From: Rickettsia typhi
Lineage (GTDB): Bacteria > Pseudomonadota > Alphaproteobacteria > Rickettsiales > UBA1997
DNA: 14,790 nt
Reading direction: 5' to 3'
Assembly (NCBI GenBank): GCA_945874115.1
Contig: CAMCFD010000037.1
Coordinates: 1-14,790 of the forward strand
In this document: positions 14,018 through 14,790 of the stretch, piece after piece
Position numbering within the stretch: the stretch's first letter is position 1
Layout of the letters: each line of letters begins with the position of its first letter
Notes under the pieces: model-generated
Told to the model about the DNA's origin: nothing
The model's input: the letters and a program-made list of their open reading frames with translations, nothing else
The model's database searches: none
Program-made: the position numbers and the translations under genes

Positions 14018-14782
14018 ATGTCAGAAAGTAAAATTTCGGTAAGAAATCTTAAGAAGAATTTTGGCTCAAAAGAGGTTTTGAAAGGCATTGATTTTGATGT
14101 TAAGCGGGGCGAATCATTAGTGATTTTAGGTGGATCGGGAAGTGGAAAATCGGTGTTGATAAAAACGATTGCGTCTCTTATAAATCCGAGTTCTGGAAGT
14201 ATAAAAGTTGATGGCGAAGAAGTGTCTGAAATATCTCAAAAAAACCGCGATAATTTAATGGAAAAATTCGGCTTTTTATTTCAGGGCGGAGCCTTGTTCG
14301 ACTCTCTTCCAATTTGGGAAAATGTTGCCTTTCGCCTTCTTAACTCGAATAAAATGAGTAAAAAAGATGCGCGAGAAATTGCACTGAAAAAGCTACGCGC
14401 TGTTGGTTTAAGTGAAGATGTTGCAAATTTATATCCGTCTGAATTGTCGGGGGGGATGCAGAAGAGGGCTTCTCTGGCGCGGGCTGTTGCTGCTAATCCT
14501 GAAATTATTTTTTTCGATGAACCTACGACAGGACTTGACCCAATCATGGCTGACGTGATTAACGACTTAATTATTTCTAACAGCAAAGAGCTTGGCGCCA
14601 CAACAATCACAATCACTCACGATATGCATTCGGCGCAAAAAATTGCTGACAAAATCGCGATGCTTTATGAAGGAAAAATTATTTGGTTTGGTGGTGTGAA
14701 AGATATGTATTCTTCGGGCAACGAATATCTCGATCAGTTCATTCATGGCCAATCTCGTGGGCCGATTAAATTTATGGTTTAG
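14018..14782 (+). CDS. mlaF: ABC transporter ATP-binding protein, MlaF/Ttg2A-like
   Basis: Cytoplasmic ATPase of the Mla-type lipid transporter that moves phospholipid between the inner membrane and the outer membrane. All ABC motifs are intact in 254 residues: Walker A GGSGSGKS (38-45), Q-loop Gln89 in FLFQGGALFDSLPIWENV, signature LSGGMQKR (143-150), Walker B IIFFDEPTTGLDP (163-175) and switch His201 in THDMHS. The Q-loop segment and the C-terminal element GKIIWFGGVKDMYSSGNEYLDQFIHG (cited for its FGG and QFI marks) are typical of MlaF. The partner permease MlaE and substrate-binding MlaD are not in the window and may lie just downstream; only eight bases remain. It is coupled to the DsbA-like gene with a four-base gap. 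A seven-G run lies in the signature codons. Confidence 0.87.
   Translation: MSESKISVRNLKKNFGSKEVLKGIDFDVKRGESLVILGGSGSGKSVLIKTIASLINPSSGSIKVDGEEVSEISQKNRDNLMEKFGFLFQGGALFDSLPIWENVAFRLLNSNKMSKKDAREIALKKLRAVGLSEDVANLYPSELSGGMQKRASLARAVAANPEIIFFDEPTTGLDPIMADVINDLIISNSKELGATTITITHDMHSAQKIADKIAMLYEGKIIWFGGVKDMYSSGNEYLDQFIHGQSRGPIKFMV
14449..14455 (+). repeat. Seven-G homopolymer inside the ABC signature codons
   Basis: G7 runs from the third base of the Ser144 codon through the two Gly codons of LSGGM. Such a run stands out in AT-rich coding sequence, and GGG is otherwise a rarely used glycine codon here. Slippage of one base would shift the frame within the ATPase. Confidence 0.8.
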
Positions 14783-14790
14783 AAATAGAG

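Overview
The window reads as a stretch of chromosome from an AT-rich alphaproteobacterium. The support is a membrane-anchored CycM-type cytochrome c, HemJ as the protoporphyrinogen oxidase, and UbiE, AhcY and DsbA-like proteins of alphaproteobacterial style. A Rickettsiales- or Holosporales-like or other low-GC lineage is plausible, but nothing here fixes the order. There are no tRNAs, rRNAs, insertion sequences, CRISPR arrays or phage genes, and no intergenic gap exceeds about 210 bases. I see no obvious new defence or mobile system. The most unusual signals are in translation, gene overlaps and the pilin-processing pair.

Layout. Bases 1-558 are the regulatory C-terminus of aspartate kinase (lysC). 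A DEAD-box RNA helicase (700-2349) follows and ends in a strong intrinsic terminator. An orphan AlgI-like MBOAT O-acyltransferase (2555-4036) has its own good promoter. Convergent to it is a two-gene minus-strand unit, hemJ then a VanX/DdpX-type D-Ala-D-Ala dipeptidase, with no base between them. Divergent from hemJ is a plus-strand run: prs, cycM, a prepilin peptidase, ahcY and greA, with gaps of 16 to about 42 bases. After greA come a type IV prepilin-like protein and a small three-helix membrane protein whose end overlaps the end of ubiE. ubiE (minus) and queA (plus) diverge from one CATG, so their start codons share two bases. A family 2 glycosyltransferase (minus) is convergent with queA. 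A thiol-disulfide oxidoreductase (DsbA/BdbD type) and an MlaF-like ABC ATPase (plus) close the window.

How the genes relate. Most are housekeeping: amino acid and nucleotide precursors (lysC, prs), the methyl cycle (ahcY), heme and respiration (hemJ, cycM, ubiE), tRNA queuosine (queA), transcription fidelity (greA) and RNA remodelling. A second theme is the cell envelope: MBOAT acyltransferase, D-Ala-D-Ala dipeptidase, glycosyltransferase, DsbA-like protein, Mla-type ATPase, and the prepilin peptidase with a candidate substrate two genes downstream.

Across genes, none of the 17 stop codons is TGA (8 TAA, 9 TAG), and almost no start has a recognisable Shine-Dalgarno sequence. The clearest SD-like motif lies inside lysC, before the Met that corresponds to the start of the separately translated beta subunit in other bacteria.
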